Program-made: the position numbers and the translations under genes
Assembly: GCF_018873765.1 (NCBI RefSeq)
Contig: NC_057925.1
Location: forward strand, 42,935,010-42,999,009
Direction of reading: 5' to 3'
Length of the DNA: 64,000 nucleotides
From: Telopea speciosissima
Lineage: Eukaryota; Streptophyta; Magnoliopsida; Proteales; Proteaceae
The notes under the pieces: generated by a model
Seen by the model: the letters and a program-made list of their open reading frames with translations, nothing else
Database searches by the model: none
What the model was told of the DNA's origin: nothing
Part shown: piece by piece, positions 1 through 12,299 of the stretch
Layout of the letters: the number at the start of each line of letters is the position of its first letter
Numbering within the stretch: position 1 is the first letter of the stretch

Positions 1-309
1 AAACTGTTCCACAGATCTGTGAAACTCTCCAAGTGTTTGGGCAACCGCCTCAACCTCTAAGATGGGCCCAAACCTCCCCATTTGACCCGAAAATATGCAT
101 TTTTCCGGTTTTTGGTCGGGCACAGTTTCACACTCGGGTGTTGGAAATTGACAAGTAATATATCGTTGGAATCATTTTTCTGAGCACTATCCAATGGTGT
201 AAAATTTGGTCCAAGTTTTGGTAAAAAATATCTTAATTTTGAGAACAAAAATAAACCCTAATTTGGTATCGGGGGAATTCCCGACAGCCATTTTGATTAA
301 AACTCCTGC
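1..309. other. AT-rich sequence, nothing recognised
   Basis: No open frame with recognisable protein similarity, no RNA gene and no repeat partner elsewhere in the window was seen here. Confidence 0.4.
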
Positions 310-1690
310 CATGGAAAGAGAACTCGGTCGAAACCTGTCAAAACCACCGAGATATCTCGGTTTCATAGGTTTTCAAGACGAGTTGGCCAGGTACTTGAAA
401 AAATGCATGGTTTCGACCAGTTTCGGTTGGTTTCGACCAAGATGTTGATAATTTTGCAAGTTTCGACACTTATGCCTATCGAAACTTGGGGAAACCTGGC
501 TCAAAACCAGTTCAGATACTTATGTATGCCAATAACCAGGCTAGAAACTAGGACAGACACTTATTAAGCCCAATATCATTTGATATTATTAATAAATAAG
601 AAAATACCCCCTATTTGAATCTAATTAAAATAGTTAAAAAAATCAAATTCCAAAAGGAAAAAAAATGAACTCTCCAGTTCAAGAACAAAAATCGAATTTT
701 TGGTAGTAAGTACAATTTTCAACATTCTAATGCTGAGGTTTTTCTCAAATCTAAAAATTCCATAAATCTTAATTGGGTAAAACATTGCTAAAACCAAAAG
801 TGCGGTAAAATATTCAATTGTTTTGATGTCCAAAAAAACATTTTCATTTAGAGCGATTTTGACAGCAGTCGCACACACCAAATTAAGTTTGACCAGTACA
901 TAACTCCTTCAATATAAATAAGATTTATGCAATATTGGACTTGTTGGAAAGCTATCAAAATAAAGCTGTCTAACAAATCCAAGATTGTTTAAATGATTTA
1001 TATTGAAGGAGTTATGTTCCGGTCAAAGTAAATTTGGTGTGTGCGAATTGTCAAAATGGCTCGAATTAAAATAATTTTTAGACATTAAAACTAATGAATA
1101 GTTTTTCGCACTTTTGGTATTTAGTAATGTTTTACCATATTAAGATTTATGGAATTTTTATATTTGAGAAAAATCCCAACATTAGAAAGTTGAAAATTTC
1201 ACCTACCGCCGAAAATCTAGTTTTTGTTCTTGAACTGGGGGGGGTGGGTTGACATTTTATCTTTTTGGAATTAGATTTTTTTAACTATTTTTATTAGATT
1301 CAAATAGGGTATATTTGTTTATTTATGAATAATATATTAAGTAAATGAAATACAAATACCAAAACATTTACTTAGACCTTGGCCTGACAAGACAACTATG
1401 ACTCTCAGTATACTGTGCGTACACTAGTAAGCTTGGGTAAAAAACCACAAGTACCATTTTTAGTGTTTTTTTTTTTTGGGGGGTGAAAATAGTTCATGCA
1501 TTTTGTTTAGAATGTCAAAAAAAAGGTTATATACAAAAAAATCAGATAGAAAAAAAAGCATTTCTAGGCCTCGAAACCACTAACTCGAGTTGGTCAGGAA
1601 AAAATCACAGTTTTCGACCATATCTCGGTATCTCAAAGCGAAGGGTTAGGCCCTCGAAACTAGGTCGAAACCCGAGATCTTGAACCTTGG
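310..1690. repeat. Foldback (long-hairpin) element
   Basis: The stretch from about 566 to 950 is an imperfect reverse complement of about 965 to 1350. Examples are CCTATTTGAATCTAAT near 610 with its complement near 1305, and ACTCCTTCAATATAAAT near 903 with its complement near 1000. The two arms almost meet at about 957, so a transcript would form a hairpin of nearly 400 bp. The outer ends (CCATGG.. near 310 and ..CCTTGG near 1690, each with a CTCGG/CGAAACC-type motif) also look weakly inverted. No transposase frame is present, so it is probably a non-autonomous foldback DNA element. The exact ends are uncertain. Confidence 0.6.
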
Positions 1691-2519
1691 ATAGCATTGA
1701 ACATTTTGCGTTTAAAAACACTTATCCGAACCTTATGACGGTCATAGTGGGGTTGGTTAGGGGGTCTAGTCCTTCTTGAGAGAGAAACTTTGTCAATTCA
1801 CGTCCGATTGTCATCATTGCTGGGGGGTGACAAAATTCAAGGCCTACAAGTGGTCCTACAAGCCCATCTCTACAATATGTTTTTATATATGCAGGGGTCA
1901 GATTTTATATGTAAGGGATAAATACGGATATGATTAATTTAGTTATGGGTGCAACTTGTTGACACTAAACTGACAAACTAAAAGGTTGTAACCTTCTTTT
2001 AATTGCCTCTCGTCTTATTCCAACAATATTTAATGCAATGATAAGAAAGATTTTCAAAAAATTGAAAGTTATTTAGTATAGTATTTATGTGAAATGTTAG
2101 GATTTATCTTCATTGAAAAAAAAATTATATTATTTTAAAGGGAGCGTCTGAATGACACCTCTATAGGTGATTTAGAACTTGGCACCTTTTAATTGCCCCT
2201 TGTCTTATTCCCAAAAATTATTTAAGATGGGGGCATAAAAGGGTTTTCAAAAATAATATGAAATGACATATTATTATGTCATTATCAAACGATGTCATTG
2301 TCATGCAAATTTTTTGAGTACACATGTGAAATAACACTATTATCCTTGTTAGAAAAAAAAAATATGTGTCATACCAAGAGGATAAAAAAGTAAGATCACA
2401 AATTATTTGACAACTTAAGGGGTGTAAATAAAAAAATCCTATCTTAAAAGGACAAAAAAGTGAAGGAGTTTTTTTATGGAGGCTCTCTCCCAAGAAGCTT
2501 CACGTCGTCCCACCTAATT
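1691..2519. other. Intergenic AT-rich sequence
   Basis: No gene was recognised. Two segments (about 1980-2070 and 2170-2260) share an imperfect motif of the type TTTTAATTGCC..CTTGTCTTATTCC, which suggests a decayed local duplication. Confidence 0.35.
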
Positions 2520-3645
2520 CATTCCTAAGGAAGAGGAGCCGGAGTATATGTCAGATTGTAAACCTATCAACCTTCGCAATTTTTCCTATAAAATAATTGC
2601 TAAGGTTCTCTCTTCTAGATTGGCGGGTTTGCTGTCAAGGATCATATTCGAGGAACAAGATGCGTTTGTGACAGCCCAAGGCGTCCTCCAATAATATAAT
2701 TAAATTTATTATTGGGATTATTCCTTCTTTCATCATATTGGAGCTTTGAAAAGAACAAAATAATAAGAGGATGGCAATGGTGCACGCTCTGCAAACATGA
2801 TAATTGGGAAGATTCTGCATTGGATCCAAGAAGTCCTTCTCCCTGCTTTCCATTCTAGGGCTGCCACCATAAAGGATGATTTGGTCTTACAGATTCTAAA
2901 GGTTAACCCTCCCTTGTGCAAGTATACTGCTCCTAGTCCAGTCTTTTGATGTCTCCCTTTTAATGGGGTTAAAACTAATGTTGATGGGGCTAGTAAAGGA
3001 AACCTAGGTTTGAGTGGAGGTGGTGGCATTATCTGTGATCAAAACGGGAATTTTCTGATGGCTTTATCTAATTTCTATGGAGTTTGTTCCAATTCGGAAG
3101 CAGAGTTGAGGGCTCTCCTAGATGGCCTTTGGATGTATGCTAACATGGGCTACACGGTTTACCATGTTAATTCGGATTCCAAATAATTGTTCGGTTTATC
3201 TCTTCACGAATGTGCCCATTATGGAACTGTTGGTATTGTTTTCATGAGGCTATTCAGTGGATTGATAACCTAGATGCGAACGTGTCCTTTTCATATAGAG
3301 AGAGCAACCAAGCTGCTGATTTCTTGGCTAATATGGCCTACAAGGCAGAGCGTAGTATGATTTTCCGGCTGCAGAGGGAGCTGCCTGTTGATCCTTCCCA
3401 CATCCTCAAGGAAGATAAGGTGGGTTTATCAGTGTTTCGGTTTTAGTTGTTTTTCCTATTGGGATTTGGGGTTCTGATTTGTTGGAAAGGCTTGAGTGGT
3501 GAGAGTCTCTGTTTGTTTCCTTGGGTAGGGGTAAGGCAAGTTATGTCCCCTTCTTGTATCTAGTTTATATTGTTTTTCTATATTTAATAAAGCTTTAGGG
3601 GCTTTTCCAGGTTCAGATAATATTTGGGTTTAAGAAAAAATCTTA
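2520..3645 (+). mobile_element. LINE (L1-type) fragment, RT piece plus RNase H domain
   Basis: About 2550-2690 encodes a broken piece of a LINE reverse transcriptase (a CKPINLRN..YKIIAKVLSSRL-type motif, where functional LINEs read RPISLCN..YKIISKILANRL). About 2965-3420 encodes a plant LINE RNase H domain: NVDGASKGN, a Gly-rich turn, SEAELRALLDGL, then NQAADFLAN. An in-frame stop lies after NSDSK near 3183, and there are frameshifts. The sequence between the RT and RNase H pieces is missing, so this is an internally deleted, dead copy. A T-rich 3' tail with an AATAAA-like motif runs to about 3645. Confidence 0.7.
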
Positions 3646-4520
3646 AAAGGGCAAAAAAATACGGTTATAACTTAGTTCACCACTTTCGTTACAATAGAAT
3701 TTATCCTTTAGTTATTGGATCATCTCTAACCAAGTTGGATTTTAGATTTACATATCATTTCTTCACATTGAAAACAAACAAGGTGAAAAATGCACTGATT
3801 TTCATTTATTTTGAAAATAATTAACTAGGCCTGTAAGAGTACAGCAAAATAAGCGAGAACTCCTATTTCCAACCGTTGCATTGATGAAAATCGTAATATT
3901 TACAGATACGCCTCCTCTAATTTCCTTTGATAATTAGAAGGTGGAATCCTAGTTAGTAAAACACGTTTAATCATAAAAAAAAAAAATAATTTAAAACATC
4001 GATGCCGGTTTTTTCTTTTACCATTTTAAACGCTTATTTCCATTTGTTTTACAAACATACGATAAAAAAGAGCAACCGACAACCTTTTCCATTTTAAATG
4101 CGTTTCTCTTTTTTTTTTTTGACATATTTTACACAGAGTTGTTTATCGTTTGCACTACTTGTTGAATTAATCTTAACTCTCTATCCTGAACTTCGATCAA
4201 CCTGATTCTTTCATCGACATAAAGATGACTCGAAGAACTACTTTTTGCATGATATCATCTTCAAATCAAGGTCAACGCACATACCTTGAAATTGAGCTAC
4301 AAACTGATGCATCTACTGAAAAAGGTTTCTAAAGCCATAACTCCCAACTACAACTGAACATGCATCACTCCATGAGTATGTTTGGTGTGTTGACAACAAT
4401 GAACAATACCATGGTCAAGCCACATTGCTCAATAAGTCCTTGGACATTGTGGTGTATGAATTGGGAATTGATATTGGATGATATTAGATGACATGTCTTG
4501 GAACTTACAATGGGTTATGA
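3646..4520. other. AT-rich intergenic sequence
   Basis: Homopolymer-rich DNA. No gene, RNA gene or repeat partner was recognised. Confidence 0.35.
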
Positions 4521-6792
4521 TGTTAGGGTTTAGGATTTAAACACAAGGTTGCTTAAAGCATTACACCCTGAGTATCGAGTTTGGAATATCTAGACTGCTG
4601 CCTCCAGCTAGTAGTTATAGGAAAACTAGGGTTTAGGTTAGATGGGCTAATTATTAGATTGCCCCTCACAGTCTGAGTATTAATACAAGTAGGATTATAT
4701 TAGAACATATGAAGGGATATTACATAAATACCCTACCAATCTCCTCCTATGTTTTACATATATCCACCACACATGTATAGAACCATTGTTCAATCAGTAA
4801 TTGAATCAATATAAATTGAATAAGTTGAATATCAATAATCCAAAAAATAAAGTAAGTAATAAGTAAACTTCAAGAAATAAACTAGGGTTTTAGGTCAAAA
4901 CTAAACCCAACAATAAATCCGAAGTTCCACATGCAAGTGACAAAACCAAAAGAAAAAGGAAAGTCTTTGCAATCCATGTGACTTTACTCATCAAGTAAGT
5001 CATCCTCATCAAGATCCAGATTCAACCGTTCTCCTCCATCTTCGCCATTCTCTGTAATTTATCAAATATGAATTTCATAAAATAATATGAATTCAATCAT
5101 TTGCACAATAGTATCTAGTTCAACAATAAGAACTTAGTACATTCCATATATGGCTGAAGGTAAATCAAAATCAGTAAGCATCATCATCAAGTTTCTTTAC
5201 AAGAACTCGATCATATATAGTCTCTATCACAAGGACCATACCATGTTTCCAATTGGAATACTGTGTTCGTCATATCAGTCATAGATTTATGTTGTATCAT
5301 CAAATTTGGAATGGTACACCATACTATAAAAGACATGTTATCAAATTTGAAATGACATAAAAACTAGCACAATATCATTGAAACATATCAGACATTTTTC
5401 ATATTCCTTTGTGGAATAACGAAGTAAGGAAACTTCACATGAAAAATTTACTACACCATCAAATTTGGAATGGTTTCACAAACCCCCATACTTAGTAACC
5501 TAACTAAGTTATCTGAAACATGTAAACTGTACTGAATGCTTATCAAGGCTAGATGAGATTCAAATAATTTAAAATAATACTGGGTTAGGTTAAGACCTGA
5601 CTAAATGGTCTTTAACCCCATCTCCCCCGTAGTTTTGAATGTTCGATCTTTGTTCAATCCCTTTGTAAGGGCATCTGCCGTATTATCCTTCGATCTCACA
5701 TCAATCAAAGTGATAATCCCTTGTTCTGTTCGATAATTCAGCATGGCCTGTTTCAGCCTGATGTTTCTCCTCTTACCATTAAAGAGTGAGTTATTCACAA
5801 TCGTCTTTGTTGCTTGATTATCACAGAAAATAGATGTAGAGTTTAACTTTAAACTCTTCAATGGAATATCCATGATCAGATCCTTTATCCACTCTGCTTC
5901 ATCTCCCGCAGAAGCTAGAGCATAAAGTTTCGATTCCATAGATGACAAAGCAATACCAGTCTGTCTCTTGGACTTCCATGCTACAGCTGCTCCTGCTAGT
6001 GTAAATACATAACCACTGGTGGATCTGCTGTCTCCCAAATCTGAGCAGTAAGATGCATCAGAATATCCTTCCAAAGTTGGAGGATGTCCAGTATAACATA
6101 GAGCATAACCTAGAGTACCCTTAAGGTATCTCATCAGCCTCGATAGGGCATCCTAATGCTCTTTTCCAGGATTACTAGTGAAATGACTCAGCATGCCTAC
6201 CGTAAAGGCTATGTCTGGCCTAGTGCAACTCATTGCATGCATGAGACTATCAATCAGTTTAAAATATTCTAACTAATTCATGATGTCACTTGTGTTAGGT
6301 TTCAACCGTTTGTTATAGTCATAGGGTGTCTCAATCGGTTTACAATCACTATATTCCCAACTAGAAAGTAGCTTCTCAATGTAATGAGACTGACTAAGGG
6401 TGATCCCTTGCTTACTAAAGCTTACTCTCATCCCAAGAATGGTGTCTATCACACCAAGATCTTTCATGTCTAATTCTTTGGACAAGGTTTCTTTAATGTT
6501 ACTCACTATAGAGAGATCAGAACCTAGAATCAACATGTCGTGTACATACATGCAAATAATCGCGACCTTATTTGACTCAGATAAAAAATAAAAGCACTTA
6601 TCCAAGTTGCTAATTTGAAAACCAAGGCTCTTTACTGTTTTGTCAAACTTCTCATGCCACAATTTAGGTTCTTTACCTAAACCCTAGTTTTCCTATAAAT
6701 ACTAGCTGGAGGCAGCAGTCTGGGTATTCCAAACTCGATACTCAGGGTATAATGCTTTAAGCAACCTTGTGGTTAAGCCCTAAACCCTAACA
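4521..6792. mobile_element. 2.27-kb unit with 118-bp terminal inverted repeats enclosing a Copia pol fragment
   Basis: Positions 4521-4638 (starting TGTTAGGGTTTAGG) and 6675-6792 (ending CCTAAACCCTAACA) are 118-bp inverted copies, about 93% identical with no indels. Both ends carry telomere-like TTTAGGG/CCCTAAA motifs. Between them lies the 3' half of a Copia pol gene on the minus strand plus about 960 bp of undefined sequence. LTRs should be direct repeats, so this inverted arrangement is not a normal LTR element. No convincing target duplication was seen. It may be a DNA transposon that captured pol, or a rearranged Copia. Confidence 0.55.
5601..6662 (-). pseudogene. Copia reverse transcriptase/RNase H pseudogene
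   Basis: Positions 6662-6273 encode the C-terminal part of a Copia RT. The catalytic YVDDM box reads YVHDM, so one of the two metal-binding Asp residues is lost. It continues through DLGVIDTILGM and LSQSHYIEKLL. Positions 6134-5601 encode RNase H (MRYLKGTLGYALCY, YSDASYCSD, DSRSTSGYVFTL, ending NTADALTKGL). The two parts are separated by stops. Integrase, protease and gag are absent. Frame and motif order clearly show Copia; the lineage was not determined. Confidence 0.8.
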
Positions 6793-7259
6793 TGTGAAAT
6801 ATATATGGATTAATTTTGGATGCTACAGTTGTTTTGAATATTAGAAGCAGGTATTCAAGTAAAATTCCTCAAATTTTATGAGATAGTGCCTTTTTTTGGT
6901 TCTGTTTTTTTTTTTTTTTTGAAATATATACTTTAAAACCCATACCATTCGTCTTCCCTTTTTTACCATTTTCTGTTTTTTTTTACCATTTATTTGACTA
7001 ACTGTTTGCAAATTTTACCATTTAAAACCTGTACCATATGTTTATGTTTTTTGACCATTCCCATTTTTGCTAACTATGGGTAAGTCTAGGGAAGGTTGCG
7101 AGTTCAATCCTTCTACCCTCACCCTTCTTGAAATAATAGTAGTGATATAGTAGTGTAGTAATAAGTGTGGCCTAATAGGCCCCCTTTCTGGGCCCTTGTG
7201 GAGCCCTGTCTGAACCCCAGTGGATCCTTGTTTGGCCCCCAATGTGGTTGCCAAGGTGG
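6793..7259. other. Intergenic sequence
   Basis: T-rich DNA with several TTTTACCATTT repeats near 6960-7030. No gene was recognised. Confidence 0.3.
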
Positions 7260-7420
7260 ACCAGCTTTCGAAACGATGAGGGTCGGGAGATGGTGGGGTA
7301 GTTGGAGTCTTGGAAGAGATAGGTGAGGTGTTGCAGCTTGCCTAGCTCCGGTGAAATGGGTCCCTTCATCCTTGAGATTGCCGAGTTCAAGAAGTGGAGG
7401 GGATGAGAGATCAACAAGAA
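7260..7420 (-). pseudogene. Leucine-rich-repeat protein fragment (pseudogene)
   Basis: On the minus strand a short frame reads like part of an LRR array (SPELGKLQHLTYLF followed by PSSFRKLVHLGN), matching the spacing of plant extracellular LRRs. There is no start, kinase or membrane segment. A related fragment lies at 27590-27915, again upstream of a gene copy, so it probably travelled with the tandem duplication unit. Confidence 0.45.
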
Positions 7421-7605
7421 TTCACGATGGAGTGCCTGGAAAACTCTACGGGAGATGAAGCTCTGAAAATATCATCTTGGTACCCTCTAATACTTCATTT
7501 TAATATTTAAGGATGATCGTATTTTGCCAATGAAAGGACGAGTTAGTCCCCACTGTAATAGAAAGCAATATCATTTGCTATAAGGGTAATGAAAGAATCA
7601 CAAAT

Positions 7606-8916
<1,311 letters not shown>

Positions 8917-9060
8917 GGTAATGATAGTAATTGCCGCTAAAATAAATTCCTATAATAAATATTACCTTGGTTGTTACCTCGATTAGAGCCTAGAAAAAAA
9001 AAATTCTCTTAAATACAAGAGAAAAAGTCTTGCTTTGAAAAAAAGAACAAAAAAAAACAA

Positions 9061-9460
9061 GTGCAAGAGTTCTCTATGGGGGAGCGGCCCCTACTTGGGC
9101 TTTACCTACGTGTGCATGGGGCCAATGGAAGCGTATGCGGTGGCATCAACAGGATGACAATTATCACCTTTCATGGGGTGTGGGACAGCCATTTCACCCC
9201 ATGTGTCTGGCATAGGGGATACACTCCCCCCCCTCCTCCCCCAACAAAGAACTTTTCTCCTAAAACAAAGGGAAATGGATGCCATTTGGTCATGTAGCAC
9301 AACATATAGCTGCGCCCAGACATAGTCCATGTGAAATGAACGGTACACCTCTAGTCCTTTAACCCTTTCTAAGAGGTGCACCAATCATTTCGCACGCGAC
9401 TGTATCTGGGCACACATACATGCCACGCTGTGTGATCGGGTGGCGTTCATTCTACCTAAA
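9061..9460. repeat. Repeat upstream of gene copy 1 (shared with copies 2 and 3)
   Basis: A segment starting near GAGTTCTCTATGGGGGAG and ending near GTGGCGTTC..CTACCTAAAACAAA recurs at about 20690-21070 and 28258-28630, each time about 0.5 kb upstream of a gene copy. It includes GTGTCTGGGCACA-type motifs also found in the MITE at 55735-56225. It is probably a MITE that was duplicated with the gene. Confidence 0.5.
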
Positions 9461-9755
9461 ACAAATAACGAGCAATTAGCAACTTTAGACTTGTTATCCC
9501 TTAGAACCGGCCACAACATCACAAATCCAAAGTTCCAAAAGCCCTAAATTTTCTCGGCCCAAGAAGAGTTCAGAGAGGTGAGAAATAAGGGACGAGAAGG
9601 AGTCCTCTGCTTTGCCTGGTTCAATTCTTTCACCGGTTATTACCGTTCAAAGTGGGTCAACGCGTACAAATGCTAAGTTGCCAAGTTCAAAGCCTTTTTT
9701 TTTTTTGGGTAAATCAAGTTCAAAACTTTGAGAAGCGAGAATAAGCCCATCTTTA

Positions 9756-9771
9756 GGTCAACATGTTGACC
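9756..9771. promoter_or_regulatory. Perfect 16-bp palindrome with two W-box cores
   Basis: GGTCAACATGTTGACC equals its own reverse complement and holds two inverted TTGACC W-boxes, the known WRKY transcription-factor site. It lies about 90 bp upstream of the TATA box of gene copy 1. Copy 2 keeps it with one change; copies 3-5 keep only the GGTCAA half. Confidence 0.55.
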
Positions 9772-9861
9772 AGTGCTTCAACCAGGACCAATTCTAACCT
9801 CCACGACAGCACTTCCTCTCTTTCTCGTTTTTTCTCTCGATTCTGTCCCATCCCTTTTCTT

Positions 9862-9867
9862 TATAAA
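9862..9867 (+). promoter_or_regulatory. TATA box of gene copy 1
   Basis: TATAAA in the context TTCTTTATAAATGCAGCG lies 155 bp upstream of the ATG. The context is nearly identical in copies 2 and 3. The predicted 5' UTR is about 125 bp. Confidence 0.7.
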
Positions 9868-10021
9868 TGCAGCGACATTAGAGATCAAATCCATCTCTTC
9901 ACCTCACTCTCAGTCTTTGATTAAAAAAAAATCCAAACCCAAATTCGGAAACTACTTCTACTTCTACAACAACAACAACTAGATCATACAACAGAAGAAA
10001 TTCAAGGGCTTGTTAGTTAAT

Positions 10022-11320
10022 ATGGCAGCAATTTTTCAAGTTTCAAATTTCTCATGTTCTTCATCTTCTTCACCATGTCGACGCAGCGGGACTGAAGCAA
10101 TGCTCCAAGCCCCCAAACTCCGGCCAAGTAGACTCACACTCCCAAGGCTCCTCACAAGGGACTTGGTTGAGGAATTGAACAAGAGAAGCGGATACAACAA
10201 CACAACCTTAACAGAATCGAAGCCTAGTGACACCACAAGAGATAACATTGATGGGCTGAAGTCCACTTCCAAGGCAGTGGCCGAGCTTTACGCCATTATG
10301 GAAGCAGCCGTAGACAGAGCAGAGATGCACACCAACATCGGAGAGCAGCGGAATAACTGGAATCACCTCCTCCTCACGTCCATTAACGCCATCACCCTCA
10401 CCGCTGCAACCATGGTTGGCCTGGCAGCCACCACCTGTGGAACGGGAGCACCTCTTCTAGCACTCAAGCTCTCCTCCACCCTCTTATACTCAGCAGCCAC
10501 TGGGATGTTGGTGGTGATGAATAAGATCCAGCCCTCCCAGCTTGCTGAAGAGCAACGAAACGCAGCGAGGCTATTCAAACAGCTCGAAAGAGAAATTCAA
10601 ACAACACTTGCAATCGGAACTCCCACAACAAGGGATGTGAAGGATGCCATGGACAAGGTCTTGGCCCTCGACAGGGCCTACCCTCTTCCCTTGCTTGGAT
10701 CAATGCTTGACAAGTTCCCCACGATGGTAGAGCCTGCGGTGTGGTGGCCACAAGAACCCCAACAGAAAGAACTCGGTGGGGGTAATAGAGAAAGGAAGGG
10801 AAGCAACGGATGGAATGCAAAACTGGAGGAGGAAATGAGACAAATAGTTGGGGTGCTGAAGAGGAAAGACACCGAAGAGTATGTGAGGCTGAGTAATTTG
10901 GCATTGAAAGTTAATAAGACCCTAGCGATTTCTGGGCCTCTGCTCACAGGCATTGCGGCGGTGGGATCTACTCTTGTAGGATCAGCTTCTCAGCATCAAG
11001 GGTCATGGGCAGTGTTTTTGGGAGTCACTGCGGGAGCTCTGGCAGCCATTGTGAACACAATGGAGCATGGTGGGCAAGTAGGGATGGTATTTGAGATGTA
11101 CAGGAGCAATGCTGGTTTCTTTCGGCTCATGGAGGAGTCCATTGTGTCCAACTTGAAGGAAAGGGAGGAGAAGAAGAGAGAAAATGGGGAGTTATTTGAA
11201 ATGAAGGTGGCTCTACAACTGGGAAGGAGTTTGTCTGAGCTCAGGGATCTCGCAACTTCTTCTTCTTCTTCGAAGAGACATGGAGAGACCATAGAAGAAT
11301 TTGCTAGCAAGCTCTTCTAA
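10022..11320 (+). CDS. At4g22030-like protein, copy 1 (intact, 432 aa)
   Basis: This is a single uninterrupted exon. I chose the ATG at 10022 (MAAIFQVSNF) because it follows the conserved TATA box and 5' UTR and is the first ATG of the frame. Residues 1-45 are rich in Ser and Arg and resemble a plastid transit peptide. Residues 85-112 are helical and polar (AELYAIMEAA, EMHTNIGEQRNNW). Residues 115-167 are strongly hydrophobic (two possible membrane helices) and end in MNKIQPSQLAEEQRNAARLF. Residues 225-245 contain LDKFP and WWP. Residues 265-300 are charged (EEEMRQIVGVLKRKDTEEY). Residues 300-346 are again hydrophobic, followed by [20 protein letters not shown], and the protein ends EFASKLF. 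The family is called 'probable F-box protein At4g22030' in plant annotations, but I see no F-box here and the biochemical function is unknown. It is the first of five tandem copies. Confidence 0.9.
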   Translation: MAAIFQVSNFSCSSSSSPCRRSGTEAMLQAPKLRPSRLTLPRLLTRDLVEELNKRSGYNNTTLTESKPSDTTRDNIDGLKSTSKAVAELYAIMEAAVDRAEMHTNIGEQRNNWNHLLLTSINAITLTAATMVGLAATTCGTGAPLLALKLSSTLLYSAATGMLVVMNKIQPSQLAEEQRNAARLFKQLEREIQTTLAIGTPTTRDVKDAMDKVLALDRAYPLPLLGSMLDKFPTMVEPAVWWPQEPQQKELGGGNRERKGSNGWNAKLEEEMRQIVGVLKRKDTEEYVRLSNLALKVNKTLAISGPLLTGIAAVGSTLVGSASQHQGSWAVFLGVTAGALAAIVNTMEHGGQVGMVFEMYRSNAGFFRLMEESIVSNLKEREEKKRENGELFEMKVALQLGRSLSELRDLATSSSSSKRHGETIEEFASKLF

Positions 11321-11713
11321 TTTTGTCGATAGATAACCCTTACACCATGTGCAGTGTGTAAATCTTGTACAAATTTTGTAGCAAAGGCCTTGATTAACTC
11401 ATTGTAAATTTCAGACAACTGAGCAGGAAAATTAATTATTTGAAATATACCCCATTTTTTTCTCCCATCAATTAACAAAAGCAGACTAACACTTCCGTTA
11501 GGAATTGGAATTCTTCAAAAGAGAGGATAATCAAGTAAATTTTTTCTGGGTCGCACAGGGACAACACCAAAGCCATAGAAATGAAACTAAATTAAATAAA
11601 GGGAAAATATGCGGTGCATGGTCTGGACCAGCCCCTATGTATGATGTCCTGTCTCACACCCCCATTCGTGCCTCCCGCTAGCTTACCACACCTGGGCGGT
11701 GTGCCTATCCCTC
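11321..11713. other. 3' flank of gene copy 1 and start of a repeated spacer
   Basis: Positions 11321-11590 are homologous to the 3' flanks of the other gene copies (a CTTGTACAAATTTTG..GCAGGAAAATTAATTATTTGAAATAT pattern), so they contain the 3' UTR. From about 11600 the sequence matches a repeat also present at 56240-56530 and around 63380-63610, which precedes LINE 5' regions. The repeat is interrupted by Copia B at 11714 and resumes at 15150. Confidence 0.55.
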
Positions 11714-11962
11714 TATTGGTTGAGAAGGTTTAGGATTTCATTACTGTAATATTCAATCGGTTACAATGTGTACATAAAGGGGATTAGAGAATCCCAATAA
11801 GGTTAAGATTCCACATGTGATAATAGATAAGTTTCCATATCACATGTGGTTTACAAGGTAAGGAGATATATACAAATTAGGATATACAAGGTAAGAGATA
11901 TATGAGCATATGGAAACCGATATAGCACATTCCATGAGTGAGAACGGCTATATTGGTCAATA
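11714..11962 (-). repeat. 3' LTR of Copia B
   Basis: 249 bp, matching 14901-15149 with few substitutions. The minus-strand start TATTGACC lies next to the polypurine tract. Confidence 0.85.
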
Positions 11963-12299
11963 CACCCCCTCAAGATGAAGAGCCTGTGAGGCGGACCTTT
12001 AGCTTGTCCCGCATGAATTGAACCTAGTTGTGGATAGTGCCTTGGTCAATACATCAGCAATCTGGTCATGAGTAGATATGAACTGAACTTGGAGTGATTT
12101 CTGAGCAACCTGTTCATGTACAAAGTGAAAATCAATTTCCACATGCTTAGTACGAGCATGGAAAACTGGATTTGCCGATAAATAAGTAGCGCCAATGTTA
12201 TCACACCATAAAATAGGAGGAGATGGTTGCAGGATTCCAAGTTCCTGAAAAAGTGCCTGTAACCAAATTAACTCCGCCGCTGCATCGGCAAGAGCTTTA

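Noticed and set aside
7090-7140. Possible SINE B box (GCGAGTTCAATCC)
   Set aside because: No matching A box at the proper distance, no tail and no second copy in the window.
10009-10021. Upstream non-ATG start (TTG at 10010) extending copy 1 by four codons
   Set aside because: Plant nuclear genes normally start at ATG; the first ATG at 10022 fits the conserved MAA start in all copies. The same holds for 21639 versus 21651.
10036-11310. Several long minus-strand open frames opposite the gene copies (for example 10996-11310, 10678-10953)
   Set aside because: They recur opposite every paralogue only because the sense strand is conserved and GC-balanced; they show no protein-family features and are not collinear with a promoter.
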